Shown here: positions 1-5,961 of the stretch, one piece after another
Layout of the letters: each line of letters opens with the position of its first letter
Position numbering within the stretch: position 1 is the stretch's first letter
Assembly: GCF_902381825.1 (NCBI RefSeq)
Contig: NZ_LR698973.1
Location: 3,150,823-3,168,329 of the forward strand
DNA length: 17,507 nucleotides
Direction of reading: 5' to 3'
From: Pseudocoprococcus catus
GTDB taxonomy: Bacteria > Bacillota > Clostridia > Lachnospirales > Lachnospiraceae
Program-made: the position numbers and the translations under genes
The notes under the pieces: generated by a model
The model's input: only the letters and a program-made list of their open reading frames with translations
The model's database searches: none
What the model was told of the DNA's origin: nothing

Positions 1-21
1 TAAAGGGTACACTTTAAAATG

Positions 22-60
22 GAGCTCGGAAATCCAGCATTTATGCGGGTTTCCGGGCTC
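22..60. terminator. Hairpin at left element end, possible bidirectional terminator or att site
   Basis: A long inverted repeat pairs GAGC at 22-25 with GCTC at 57-60 and continues through CGGAAA and TTTCCG. There are two G-T pairs, one bulged A at 36, and an inner GCAT/ATGC stem. It overlaps the last codons of the minus-strand metalloprotease gene, so it probably ends that operon. It resembles the hairpin at 13461-13500. Confidence 0.6.
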
Positions 61-1399
61 TTGTTGTGTGGTTTGAGTGCAGATTGAGTATAAAAATTAA
101 TTTTTCTTTTGAAATATTTCTTCTGTTTTTTCGAAAAAGAAATTGATCAAACTCTTCAGTGTTGGTAATCCATTCTAAATCAGAACGACTGAGAAATTTT
201 TGTTTTAATATATTATAAAATTCTTGTTTAGAATAAGAACACTGAGAACTATTTAGATTCCCTATGATTCCATTTATGCGACCGAATAGGCTAGCACGTT
301 CTTTTTTGTCTGGATAATAATAATCAATAATATTATGTAAAATAGTTTTAGAATCCCTTCTATCATGTGTGTTTCCAGTGAATTTGTAATCAGCACGACA
401 ATACCAGACGGTAATTTTTATATGCTTGCCAGAAGCAGTTGTGTGATAAATACAATTTTGGCTGTACCAGTTATCTGTATCAATGTTGTTTTGATAGGGA
501 GAATGGATATATGTATTAGGAGCAAAAATATATTTATAGTTATGTGATGAAACAACTTCTATTTTTAATATGGTTCCTGGTAATAGATATTGTCTAAGAT
601 TTTTAAATAAATGAGCATAATTAATATTTGAGGAAGATACAAGTTTATTGCAAATAGTGGCACAATGAGATTTAGTTGAAATATGCTTTGCAATTTTTTG
701 TATGGTAGTTTCATCAAGTATATTTTTGAAATGATATATTTTGACGCTCATTATGTCAGTATCAATATTTTCAGTATCTAAACAGTTAATTGCAAGCCAA
801 TTATTATCAAGCGTGTAATTGGGATTTTCCAGTAAAAAAGGTCTAGGACTATTAGAACCATATTTCATATGTGAATAATTATTAATTTTGTTATTGATTA
901 TAAATAGATAATTTGCAGGAAGTAGTGGTATTATATTATATATTGCGGCAGGCAATGAAACAATCGCTCTTTGACATATATCGTCTATTAATGTTGTAAT
1001 TTTGTTATTATGTTGTGCTATTAAGGATTGTAACCAGGATGAAGGCATAAGTAGCTCTGCTGCAAAAGCATTTGCTTCTTGTTCCATTTGATAATACTCT
1101 GTTATATCAATTTCATTTAAAAATTCTGTTGTACATGAAATCATTCCGGTATGTGAAGGTATTTGCAAATGAGCTAGCTCATGTGCATATGTGAATCGTT
1201 TACGTAAAGGAGACATATTGCTTTTTATAATAATGAGGGGGGCGTCATTATTGAGGCAGATGGCATCACCATCAACAGGAATATAGGCTTCTTTAACGTC
1301 GGCATAATGCTTCAAGAGTTCATCTATTTTTACTGGTAGTGATAGTTTATGATATTGAAAAAATTTTTTTGCTCTTTTTCGTGCTAATTCTATACTCAT
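41..1399 (-). CDS. ImmA/IrrE-family metallopeptidase with long unknown C-terminal region
   Basis: A 452-aa protein. The N-terminal third is an ImmA/IrrE (COG2856) zinc peptidase: residues 73-77 read HELAH, the HExxH zinc site, and EQEANAFAAELLMP at 106-119 supplies the usual third zinc ligand, probably E108. Family members cleave XRE-type repressors or antitoxin-like partners, as ImmA does with ImmR in ICEBs1. The remaining roughly 300 residues match no domain I recognise and are rich in Asn, Ile and Tyr. The start codon overlaps the stop of the upstream small gene by one base (TAATG), so translation is coupled and this is the last gene of the four-gene operon. The final codons lie in the hairpin at 22-60. 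Cutting of the operon's XRE protein or of the antitoxin is inference from context. Confidence 0.85.
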   Translation of the reverse strand: MSIELARKRAKKFFQYHKLSLPVKIDELLKHYADVKEAYIPVDGDAICLNNDAPLIIIKSNMSPLRKRFTYAHELAHLQIPSHTGMISCTTEFLNEIDITEYYQMEQEANAFAAELLMPSSWLQSLIAQHNNKITTLIDDICQRAIVSLPAAIYNIIPLLPANYLFIINNKINNYSHMKYGSNSPRPFLLENPNYTLDNNWLAINCLDTENIDTDIMSVKIYHFKNILDETTIQKIAKHISTKSHCATICNKLVSSSNINYAHLFKNLRQYLLPGTILKIEVVSSHNYKYIFAPNTYIHSPYQNNIDTDNWYSQNCIYHTTASGKHIKITVWYCRADYKFTGNTHDRRDSKTILHNIIDYYYPDKKERASLFGRINGIIGNLNSSQCSYSKQEFYNILKQKFLSRSDLEWITNTEEFDQFLFRKNRRNISKEKLIFILNLHSNHTTRARKPA

Positions 1400-1713
1400 T
1401 ATTCAATCATTCCTTTTTCTTTAAGCCAATTATAAATCTTTTTTGCTTCTTCCGGTGATGAAGAACGAGCGACTAATTTAGAAGTATATTCTTCTTTAAG
1501 TAATTCATTAATATTAATGTCTTTTTCGTGAGCTGAAATGATATATTTAAGATAGAAATCATTTTCAACCCAAAGAAAGTATTCTTCTTCTGTCATACCA
1601 AGATATTCAAATACACTACAATCTGTATCTGAGTCATGCCATTTTTCTATATAATCATCAATTTCATCTAATATTGCGTCTGCATTAATAACATCATTGA
1701 TAAAATTAGACAT
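1399..1713 (-). CDS. Small acidic protein, probable antitoxin/immunity partner of the E3-type RNase
   Basis: A 104-aa protein, strongly acidic, with no membrane segment. A motif around residues 36-51 reads EYLGMTEEEYFLWVEN, which I recall only from hypothetical proteins of Firmicutes. It does not resemble the colicin E3 immunity protein Im3. A GGAGG at 1724-1728 serves ATG 1713 (spacing 10) or an in-frame GTG at 1716 (spacing 7); I chose the ATG. It overlaps the end of the RNase gene by 8 bases and is joined to the metalloprotease by a one-base overlap, so the three are translated together. Position right after a basic RNase, the acidity and the size all suggest that it binds and neutralises the toxin. 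That role is inference; other possibilities are a protease adaptor or a regulator. Confidence 0.75.
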   Translation of the reverse strand: MSNFINDVINADAILDEIDDYIEKWHDSDTDCSVFEYLGMTEEEYFLWVENDFYLKYIISAHEKDININELLKEEYTSKLVARSSSPEEAKKIYNWLKEKGMIE

Positions 1714-1942
1714 CACTTAATTTCCTCCCTTTTACTGCTGGTTTAATTGTTCGACCTGTGATTTTATCAGCGGATCCAAGATGTACTCCGTTTTTAGCAC
1801 TATAGATTTCTACGTCACCATGCTGTGAATCCCACTGATATAGTCTTTTTCCATCTCGGGATTTCCAAGTTTTTTTACCTTCAATTCTTTTCGAAAGAAT
1901 AAAGCAATCTTCGAGAAAAGAAGGTGGACTATATGGTATCAA
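1706..1942 (-). CDS. Stand-alone colicin E3-type ribosomal RNase toxin
   Basis: A 78-aa protein consisting almost only of the cytotoxic RNase domain of colicin E3 (Pfam Cytotoxic). The segment at 35-46, YQWDSQHGDVEI, matches YEWDSQHGELEG of colicin E3. Without any gap, D38, H41, E45 and R73 fall on the four E3 residues known to matter for catalysis, D510, H513, E517 and R545. GVHLGSAD and the following TG also align. Colicin E3 cuts 16S rRNA in the decoding site (A1493/G1494) and stops translation. Here there is no receptor-binding, translocation or secretion region, so it should act inside its own cell. Translation starts at TTG 1942, nine bases after GGAGG; no ATG fits. The upstream XRE gene ends 33 bases away. 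The weak TTG start may keep toxin output low (inference). Confidence 0.88.
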   Translation of the reverse strand: MIPYSPPSFLEDCFILSKRIEGKKTWKSRDGKRLYQWDSQHGDVEIYSAKNGVHLGSADKITGRTIKPAVKGRKLSDV

Positions 1943-1975
1943 ATGTTTATTCCTCCTTATTTTTAAACGGATATA

Positions 1976-2584
1976 TTAAGGAATTAATCTTATTTCTGAT
2001 CTCTGCAATTCCAATTCCACTTTTTCTTTTGTTTCTGCTATTTCATCTATAGCTGCTTGCGTAGCTTCATTTGGATTATCTCCAGCGGATTTCAAAGCAC
2101 TCTGGTAGAGGTAATTCATCTTTTCCCATTTCAACAAGTCATTAAACACCTTATAACTTCTGATATTTAACAAAGCGTCCTGCAAAGACAGCGTATGTGC
2201 TTTCCCTCTGGTGGTATATCCGATTTCGAGATAAGAAGAAAGAACTGGATTCAGATGGATGGATACAGTATCATCTTTTAATATCTTATTTTCCCCTCTC
2301 TCCCCACTGATTTGGAGGATGCCGGAATTACAAAGCACCATAAGTACGCCCATCAGGTCACCGACTGTTTCCAGACGAAGTCCGGCGGTATCACTGCCAT
2401 TCAAAGCATTATAACTGACACCGAGTGCAGCTGCAATTTTCTCTAACTGAGGAGGTTGTGGCTGCATTTTATTGGTTTCGTATTTTCGGATAGAAACCGG
2501 ATGGATGCCGGTCAACTCAGCCAGTTTATCTTGCGTGATGCCGATTTGCTTTCTGCAGTATTTGATTTTTTCTCCTATGGTCAT
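1976..2584 (-). CDS. XRE-family transcriptional regulator of the element
   Basis: A protein of about 202 aa with a Cro/C1-type helix-turn-helix at residues 4-58 (motifs GITQDKLAELTG and VSIRKYETNK). An alpha/beta region of unknown fold follows, with a Glu/Lys-rich helical tail. GGAGG at 2594-2598 is nine bases from ATG 2584 but only three from ATG 2590, so I prefer 2584 (MTIGEKI). It is transcribed divergently from the excisionase and integrase, and three copies of one 14-bp palindrome lie in the shared control region. It is the obvious candidate to bind them, repressing integration/excision genes and its own operon. It heads the RNase-antitoxin-ImmA/IrrE operon, and an ImmA-type protease downstream of an XRE repressor recalls the ICEBs1 switch. 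Confidence 0.85.
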   Translation of the reverse strand: MTIGEKIKYCRKQIGITQDKLAELTGIHPVSIRKYETNKMQPQPPQLEKIAAALGVSYNALNGSDTAGLRLETVGDLMGVLMVLCNSGILQISGERGENKILKDDTVSIHLNPVLSSYLEIGYTTRGKAHTLSLQDALLNIRSYKVFNDLLKWEKMNYLYQSALKSAGDNPNEATQAAIDEIAETKEKVELELQRSEIRLIP

Positions 2585-2601
2585 TTTCATCGTCCTCCAT
2601 G

Positions 2602-2615
2602 TATCGAGATGGCTA
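2602..2615. promoter_or_regulatory. Operator O3 in the XRE leader
   Basis: TATCGAGATGGCTA matches the consensus TAGCGA-NN-TCGCTA at 10 of the 12 fixed positions. It lies between the -10 box of the XRE promoter and the XRE start codon, where a bound protein would block that operon. Confidence 0.55.
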
Positions 2616-2616
2616 C

Positions 2617-2645
2617 ATTATACCATGTTTGAAAAAAATTTTCTA
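2617..2645 (-). promoter_or_regulatory. Promoter of the XRE/toxin operon
   Basis: Read on the minus strand, TATAAT (2622-2617) is a perfect -10 box. TAGAAA (2645-2640) is a fair -35 box (4 of 6) at 17-bp spacing. Confidence 0.6.
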
Positions 2646-2662
2646 CTGGCATTTCAAAATAC

Positions 2663-2691
2663 TTGACAATAGCGAAGTCGCTACATATAAT
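2663..2691 (+). promoter_or_regulatory. Consensus sigma-A promoter for excisionase/integrase
   Basis: TTGACA at 2663-2668 and TATAAT at 2686-2691 are both perfect and are separated by exactly 17 bp. Such a strong promoter would need a repressor, and operator O1 fills the spacer. Confidence 0.85.
2670..2683. promoter_or_regulatory. Operator O1 inside the integrase promoter spacer
   Basis: TAGCGAAGTCGCTA has perfect 6-bp arms with a 2-bp spacer. It sits between the -35 and -10 boxes of the excisionase/integrase promoter, a classic repressor position. Confidence 0.7.
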
Positions 2692-2705
2692 GGAAGCATA
2701 AAATG

Positions 2706-2719
2706 TAGCGATAACGCTA
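2706..2719. promoter_or_regulatory. Operator O2 downstream of the integrase promoter
   Basis: TAGCGATAACGCTA has perfect 5-bp arms and matches O1 in all but two positions. It lies 14 bp after the -10 box, near the expected transcription start. O1 and O2 are 36 bp apart centre to centre. Confidence 0.65.
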
Positions 2720-2743
2720 TAAAAAGAAAAGGAGGATGCATAT

Positions 2744-2932
2744 ATGGAAGAAAACAACAAGATTTATATTACTGCAAATGAACTCGCAGAAATGTTGGGT
2801 GTTTCTGTAGGTCATGCGTACAAGCTGATTCGTAAGCTGAATCAGGAACTGGAAAAAGAGGGATTTCTGGTGATTGCGGGCAAAGTTTCCAGAAGATATT
2901 TTGAAAAACGCTGGTATGGCTTCAGTGTGTAG
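2744..2932 (+). CDS. Excisionase-like small winged-HTH protein
   Basis: A 62-aa protein with a MerR/Xis-type DNA-binding helix pair: residues 8-29 read ITANELAEMLGVSVGHAYKLIR, followed by a basic wing (AGKVSRRYFEKRWYG). Small proteins of this type lie just before tyrosine integrases in many Firmicutes IMEs and ICEs and act as directionality factors or integrase-promoter regulators. The gene has a strong AAGGAGG (2729-2735), eight bases from its ATG, and is first in the operon, 11 bases before the integrase start. The excisionase role is inferred from position and fold. Confidence 0.8.
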   Translation: MEENNKIYITANELAEMLGVSVGHAYKLIRKLNQELEKEGFLVIAGKVSRRYFEKRWYGFSV

Positions 2933-2943
2933 AAGGTGGTCGG

Positions 2944-4011
2944 ATGAAAGCGGAAAAAGACAAGAAAACAGGGAAATGGTTGATTCAGTATCGTTATACG
3001 GATTGGCAGGGGAAACGCCGGAAATCCACTAAAAGAGGTTTTGCGACCAAAAGAGAGGCCGAGGAATGGCTTCGGAATTTCCTTATTACACAAAAAGCAG
3101 ACTTTGATATGAAGTTTGAGAATTTTTGGAAGATGTATTGTGCAGATATGGAAACTCGCCTGCGGGAGCATACCATAAGAACGAAAAAGTATATCGTGGA
3201 GCTGAAAATTCTCCTGTATTTCGGGAATAAGCGGGTAAATGATATTACTGCAGCTGACATCCGTCAATGGCAGAATGAATTGATTAAAATGGGGTATTCA
3301 CCCACTTATCTGAAAACAATTAATAATCAGTTGAGTGCAATCTTTAATTATGCAGTTCGATATTATGATTTGAAAAGTAATCCCTGTGCAAAAGCCGGAA
3401 GTATGGGTAAGAGCAAGGCAGAAGAAATGGATTTCTGGACAGGAGAGGAATTTAGGAAGTTTATCGACAGTGTCATGAACAAAAGACTTTCTTATATGGC
3501 ATTTATGACTTTGTATTGGACAGGAATGCGTTTGGGAGAGCTTCTGGCCCTGAATCCGAAAGATGTAGATTTGGAAAAGAGAACAATTACTATCACAAAA
3601 TCATATCAACGTCTTGGCAAGAAAGATGTGATCACTCCACCAAAGACACCGAAGAGCAAGAGAGTGATTACCATTCCAGAGTTTCTGGCTGCAGATATCA
3701 AAGATTATATAGACAGCTCATATGAGTTGCAGGAGAACGACAGGTTGTTTCCCATTACAAAATATTATCTGGAGCATGAAATGCAGCGAGGAATTAAAGA
3801 AAGTGGAGTAAAGCGGATAAGAGTACACGATTTGAGACATTACCATGTATCACTGCTTATCAGCATGGGATTTTCGGCGGTATCAATCGGAAACAGGGTG
3901 GGGCATGAAAGCGTGGATATTACTTATCGCTATGCTCATATGTTCCCGACGGAACAGACACAAATGGCAAAATTGCTGGATGAAGAATTTAAGGAGGGCG
4001 CAGAGGAATGA
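2944..4011 (+). CDS. int: Tyrosine recombinase/integrase
   Basis: A 355-aa protein, full length for Tn916-like integrases. Order of domains: an arm-type DNA-binding domain at about 10-48 (GKWLIQYRYTDWQGKRR and a following strand-helix), a SAM-like core-binding domain at about 55-150, and a catalytic domain at about 165-345. Catalytic residues visible: R196 (TGMRLGELLAL), a lysine in the 234-239 region, H295 and R298 (VHDLRH), H321 (GHES) and nucleophile Y330 (TYRYAH). It integrates and excises the element, probably with the upstream small protein. Its stop overlaps the next start as ATGA, so the mobilization genes are coupled to it. No frameshift or truncation is seen. Confidence 0.95.
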   Translation: MKAEKDKKTGKWLIQYRYTDWQGKRRKSTKRGFATKREAEEWLRNFLITQKADFDMKFENFWKMYCADMETRLREHTIRTKKYIVELKILLYFGNKRVNDITAADIRQWQNELIKMGYSPTYLKTINNQLSAIFNYAVRYYDLKSNPCAKAGSMGKSKAEEMDFWTGEEFRKFIDSVMNKRLSYMAFMTLYWTGMRLGELLALNPKDVDLEKRTITITKSYQRLGKKDVITPPKTPKSKRVITIPEFLAADIKDYIDSSYELQENDRLFPITKYYLEHEMQRGIKESGVKRIRVHDLRHYHVSLLISMGFSAVSIGNRVGHESVDITYRYAHMFPTEQTQMAKLLDEEFKEGAEE

Positions 4012-4385
4012 GCGGCACACACAAATATCCGACAATCAGTTTCTGTATCTCTCTGAGAGAGAGGGAAGAAATCGAAGCAAAGATTTTCACAAGCGACATG
4101 AAGAAAACAGATTATTTTGTCCGTTCCTGCATTTATAACCGGGTGTGCGTGGTAGGCAAGAAAGAAACAGTTTATCAGATTGTGGAACGGTTGCAGGAAA
4201 TGGAGAATCGTCTGGTGGAACTGGCGGAGCAAATTGATGGCAAAAAGCCGGGGATTACTTCCGAAGAAATCAGAGATTTGCGGGAAGCCTATGAAGATAT
4301 GCTGAAAGCAATTCTTTGGATGTTGGACGGTGCAAGGTATCTGTGGCAAGGCGAAGAAAAAAGCCCTGACAGCGGCAACTGTTAG
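4008..4385 (+). CDS. MobC-like relaxosome accessory protein
   Basis: A 125-aa protein. The N-terminal part (TISFCISLREREEIEAKI, then KTDYFVRSCIYNR) has the strand-helix-helix look of ribbon-helix-helix MobC proteins, which help the relaxase bind and melt oriT. The middle (about 52-80) is a predicted coiled coil rich in Glu, Arg and Leu. It is translationally coupled to the integrase by a 4-base overlap, and GGAGGG lies 11 bases before its ATG. The relaxase is 1.6 kb downstream on the same strand. Assignment rests on fold, size and context, not on strong residue-level identity, so a DNA-binding regulator is the alternative. Confidence 0.65.
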   Translation: MSGTHKYPTISFCISLREREEIEAKIFTSDMKKTDYFVRSCIYNRVCVVGKKETVYQIVERLQEMENRLVELAEQIDGKKPGITSEEIRDLREAYEDMLKAILWMLDGARYLWQGEEKSPDSGNC

Positions 4386-4389
4386 GGCT
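4362..4389 (+). terminator. Hairpin overlapping the end of the MobC-like gene
   Basis: AGCCCTGACAG (4362-4372) pairs with CTGTTAGGGCT (4379-4389), with one G-T pair and a six-base loop. No T-run follows, so it may be an attenuator or a processing or protein-binding site rather than a strong terminator. Confidence 0.5.
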
Positions 4390-4390
4390 G

Positions 4391-4446
4391 TGATAACTGG
4401 AAAACCTCTGTTATCAACAATCACAATTCAAGTATAGCAGAGGTTT
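4391..4446. repeat. Two overlapping inverted repeats upstream of the RepA-like gene
   Basis: TGATAAC (4391-4397) pairs with GTTATCA (4410-4416). AAACCTCTG (4402-4410) pairs with CAGAGGTTT (4438-4446). The pairings share base 4410 and interlock, so the two hairpins exclude each other. The arrangement suits attenuation or replication control ahead of the RepA-like gene. GTTATCA also occurs in the putative origin region near 13312. Confidence 0.5.
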
Positions 4447-4485
4447 CTTCCGGTGACAACGAATTTTTCAAAAACGGAGGACATT

Positions 4486-5466
4486 ATGGCAGGAACGAGA
4501 ACAGAATTACAGATGATTAAAATGTCGGAGATACAGTCGCAGGAGGTGGCGTGGCTGTGGTTTCTGTTTATCCCTTATGGAAAGCTGACGATTATACAAG
4601 GCGATCCGGGGGACGGTAAGACAACGTTTGTGCTGAACATAGCGGCGAAGCTGTCAAAAGGCGAGGGTCTGGACAGCAAAATGAAACTGACGGAGCCGCT
4701 GAATGTGATTTACCAGAGTGCGGAGGACGGGCTTGCAGATACGGTTAAGCCCCGTTTGGAAACGGCAGGAGCAAATTGTGAAAATATTTCCGTCATTGAC
4801 GAGAGCATAAAATCACTTTCCATGATAGATGAACGTCTGGAAGAAGCAGTCATAAGGAAAAAGGCGAAGCTACTGATTTTAGACCCGATATAGGCGTATC
4901 TCGGCGGCGGTATGGATATGAACCCGGCAAATGAAGCAAGGGATATGACAAAGAAGTTGGCGACTTTGGCGGAGAAATATCAATGTGCCATTGTACTTGT
5001 AGGGCACATGAACAAAGCGGCTGGAAATAAGGCAGCATATCGGGGCATGGGTTCCATTGATTTCTTTGCGGTGGCAAGGAGCGTCCTGCTGGTCGGCAGA
5101 GTGGAGGGCGAAGCGAATATAAGGGCGGTAGTCCAGATAAAAAACAATCTGGCGGCGTTTGGGCACCCGAAAGCCTTTGAGTTGTCGGAGGACGGTTTTC
5201 ACTGGCTCGGAGATTATGAGATTACCGCTGATGAAGTGTTGGGCGGTATCGCTCCGAAAGCGAATAAGCTGGAACAGGCGAAGCGTCTGCTCCGGGAAGT
5301 GGCAGAAACAAACAATGCCATGCAGAGCAATGAGATTTTCAATCTTGCAGAGGAACAGGGTATATCCAGACGGACGCTTGAAAATGCGAAAAAGGAATTG
5401 AGTATCAGAGCAAAGCGGATAAACAATTCGTGGTATTGGGAACTGGATAAAATCAAGCCGGAATAA
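4486..5466 (+). pseudogene. RepA-like AAA/RecA-fold ATPase interrupted by an in-frame amber codon
   Basis: If the TAG at 4891-4893 is read as a sense codon, this is a 326-aa RecA-fold ATPase of the AAA_25/RepA helicase type. ATG 4486 has GGAGG five bases upstream. Walker A is GDPGDGKT at 39-46 and Walker B is LLILDP at 129-134. The stop falls at residue 136, followed in frame by AYLGGGMDMN and then the sensor region IVLVGHMNK. In relatives I recall, this site reads DPIQAYLG, so one C-to-T change of CAG explains the stop. The C-terminal roughly 60 residues look like a winged helix. Genes nearby use TAG as a normal stop, so routine read-through is unlikely. The second part could restart at ATG 4912 but would lack Walker A. 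The intact protein would help replicate or stabilise the excised element. Confidence 0.85.
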
Positions 5467-5482
5467 GGCAACAGCGCAACAA

Positions 5483-5551
5483 TGCAGAGTATATAGAATT
5501 TGCGGGCTTGGTGTCTGCAAGGTTGCAAAAGATATAGACCTTGCGTTGTTG
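5483..5551 (+). repeat. Two imperfect 28-bp direct repeats
   Basis: Copies at 5483-5510 and 5524-5551 agree at 20 of 28 bases, with shared cores TGCA, ATATAGA and TTGCG and a 41-bp period. They fill the gap between the RepA-like gene and the next ribosome binding site. They could be iterons for the RepA-like protein or operator sites. Confidence 0.5.
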
Positions 5552-5574
5552 CGGTCTTGAAAAGGAGGGCGAGT

Positions 5575-5814
5575 ATGATACGACAGCCAGAATGGGGAAC
5601 CCGGAATGTGAACAAATATTTTTACGAGAGTGAAGCCCGGAGGATTGCCGAACTCAATGAAATATTCGGAGATATAGAATTGACTGAGGCAGAAATGCGG
5701 ATGCTGATATGGCTTGCCGGATGGGATGAATATACGATAGAAAATGTACTTTCGGCTATCCGAAAAGCTATAGCGGCGGAAGTAAAGCGGCGGCAACAGC
5801 CGCCCCGTCCGTAG
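5575..5814 (+). CDS. Small conserved-looking protein between repA-like and relaxase genes
   Basis: A 79-aa protein starting at ATG 5575 after AAAGGAGGG (5561-5569). The reading frame is open further upstream, but no earlier start has a ribosome binding site. The sequence is mostly helical, with ELNEIFGDIELTEAEMRMLIWLAGWDE in the centre (described here in two parts: acidic helix 19-30, then a hydrophobic helix 31-45) and a basic Arg/Gln/Pro tail. I do not recognise a family with a known function. Its place between a replication-type gene and the relaxase suggests a plasmid-like maintenance or mobilization role; this is context only. Confidence 0.7.
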   Translation: MIRQPEWGTRNVNKYFYESEARRIAELNEIFGDIELTEAEMRMLIWLAGWDEYTIENVLSAIRKAIAAEVKRRQQPPRP

Positions 5815-5819
5815 GACGG
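5789..5819 (+). terminator. Tandem GC-rich hairpins after the small gene
   Basis: GGCGGC-AACA-GCCGCC (5789-5804) is followed directly by CCGTCC-GTA-GGACGG (5805-5819). The second contains the stop codon of the small gene. There is no T-run after either, so termination would be weak; they may also shield the adjacent oriT region. Confidence 0.45.
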
Positions 5820-5884
5820 AAAAGCCCCGGCAGGGCGCAAAGGCAGCTTTTGATGGATGGAACGGCTGTCAAAAGTGCTTTTGC

Positions 5885-5940
5885 GTTACTTTCGACGAAA
5901 GTAACAAAGCTTATGCGCCGTATCCGGCGCTGATTGCCCG
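5885..5940 (+). other. oriT: Putative origin of transfer (oriT)
   Basis: Directly upstream of the relaxase there are two clean hairpins: GTTACTTTC-GAC-GAAAGTAAC (5885-5905) and GCGCCG-TATC-CGGCGC (5925-5940). Between them lies an AAGCTTAT spacer. MobV relaxases nick beside an inverted repeat next to their own gene, so this is the best oriT candidate in the window. The nick position cannot be told from the sequence. Confidence 0.55.
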
Positions 5941-5961
5941 GAAAGGGAGAAAGGATATTGA

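Noticed and set aside
365..547. Plus-strand open frame inside the metalloprotease gene
   Set aside because: Fully antisense to a well-supported gene and without a ribosome binding site.
3936..4424. 162-codon minus-strand open frame over the MobC-like gene
   Set aside because: Antisense shadow of the integrase end and MobC-like gene; no start signal, and it crosses the hairpin at 4362-4389.
4891..4893. Stop-codon recoding of TAG as a sense codon
   Set aside because: Several intact genes here (excisionase-like, relaxase, the 104-aa coiled-coil gene, AbiTii pair) end in TAG, and no recoding signal such as a selenocysteine-type structure is visible.
4879..5796. 305-codon open frame on the minus strand
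   Set aside because: It lies opposite the RepA-like ATPase and the small gene, has no ribosome binding site or family resemblance, and its residues (many Phe, His, Pro, Arg) are typical of an antisense shadow.
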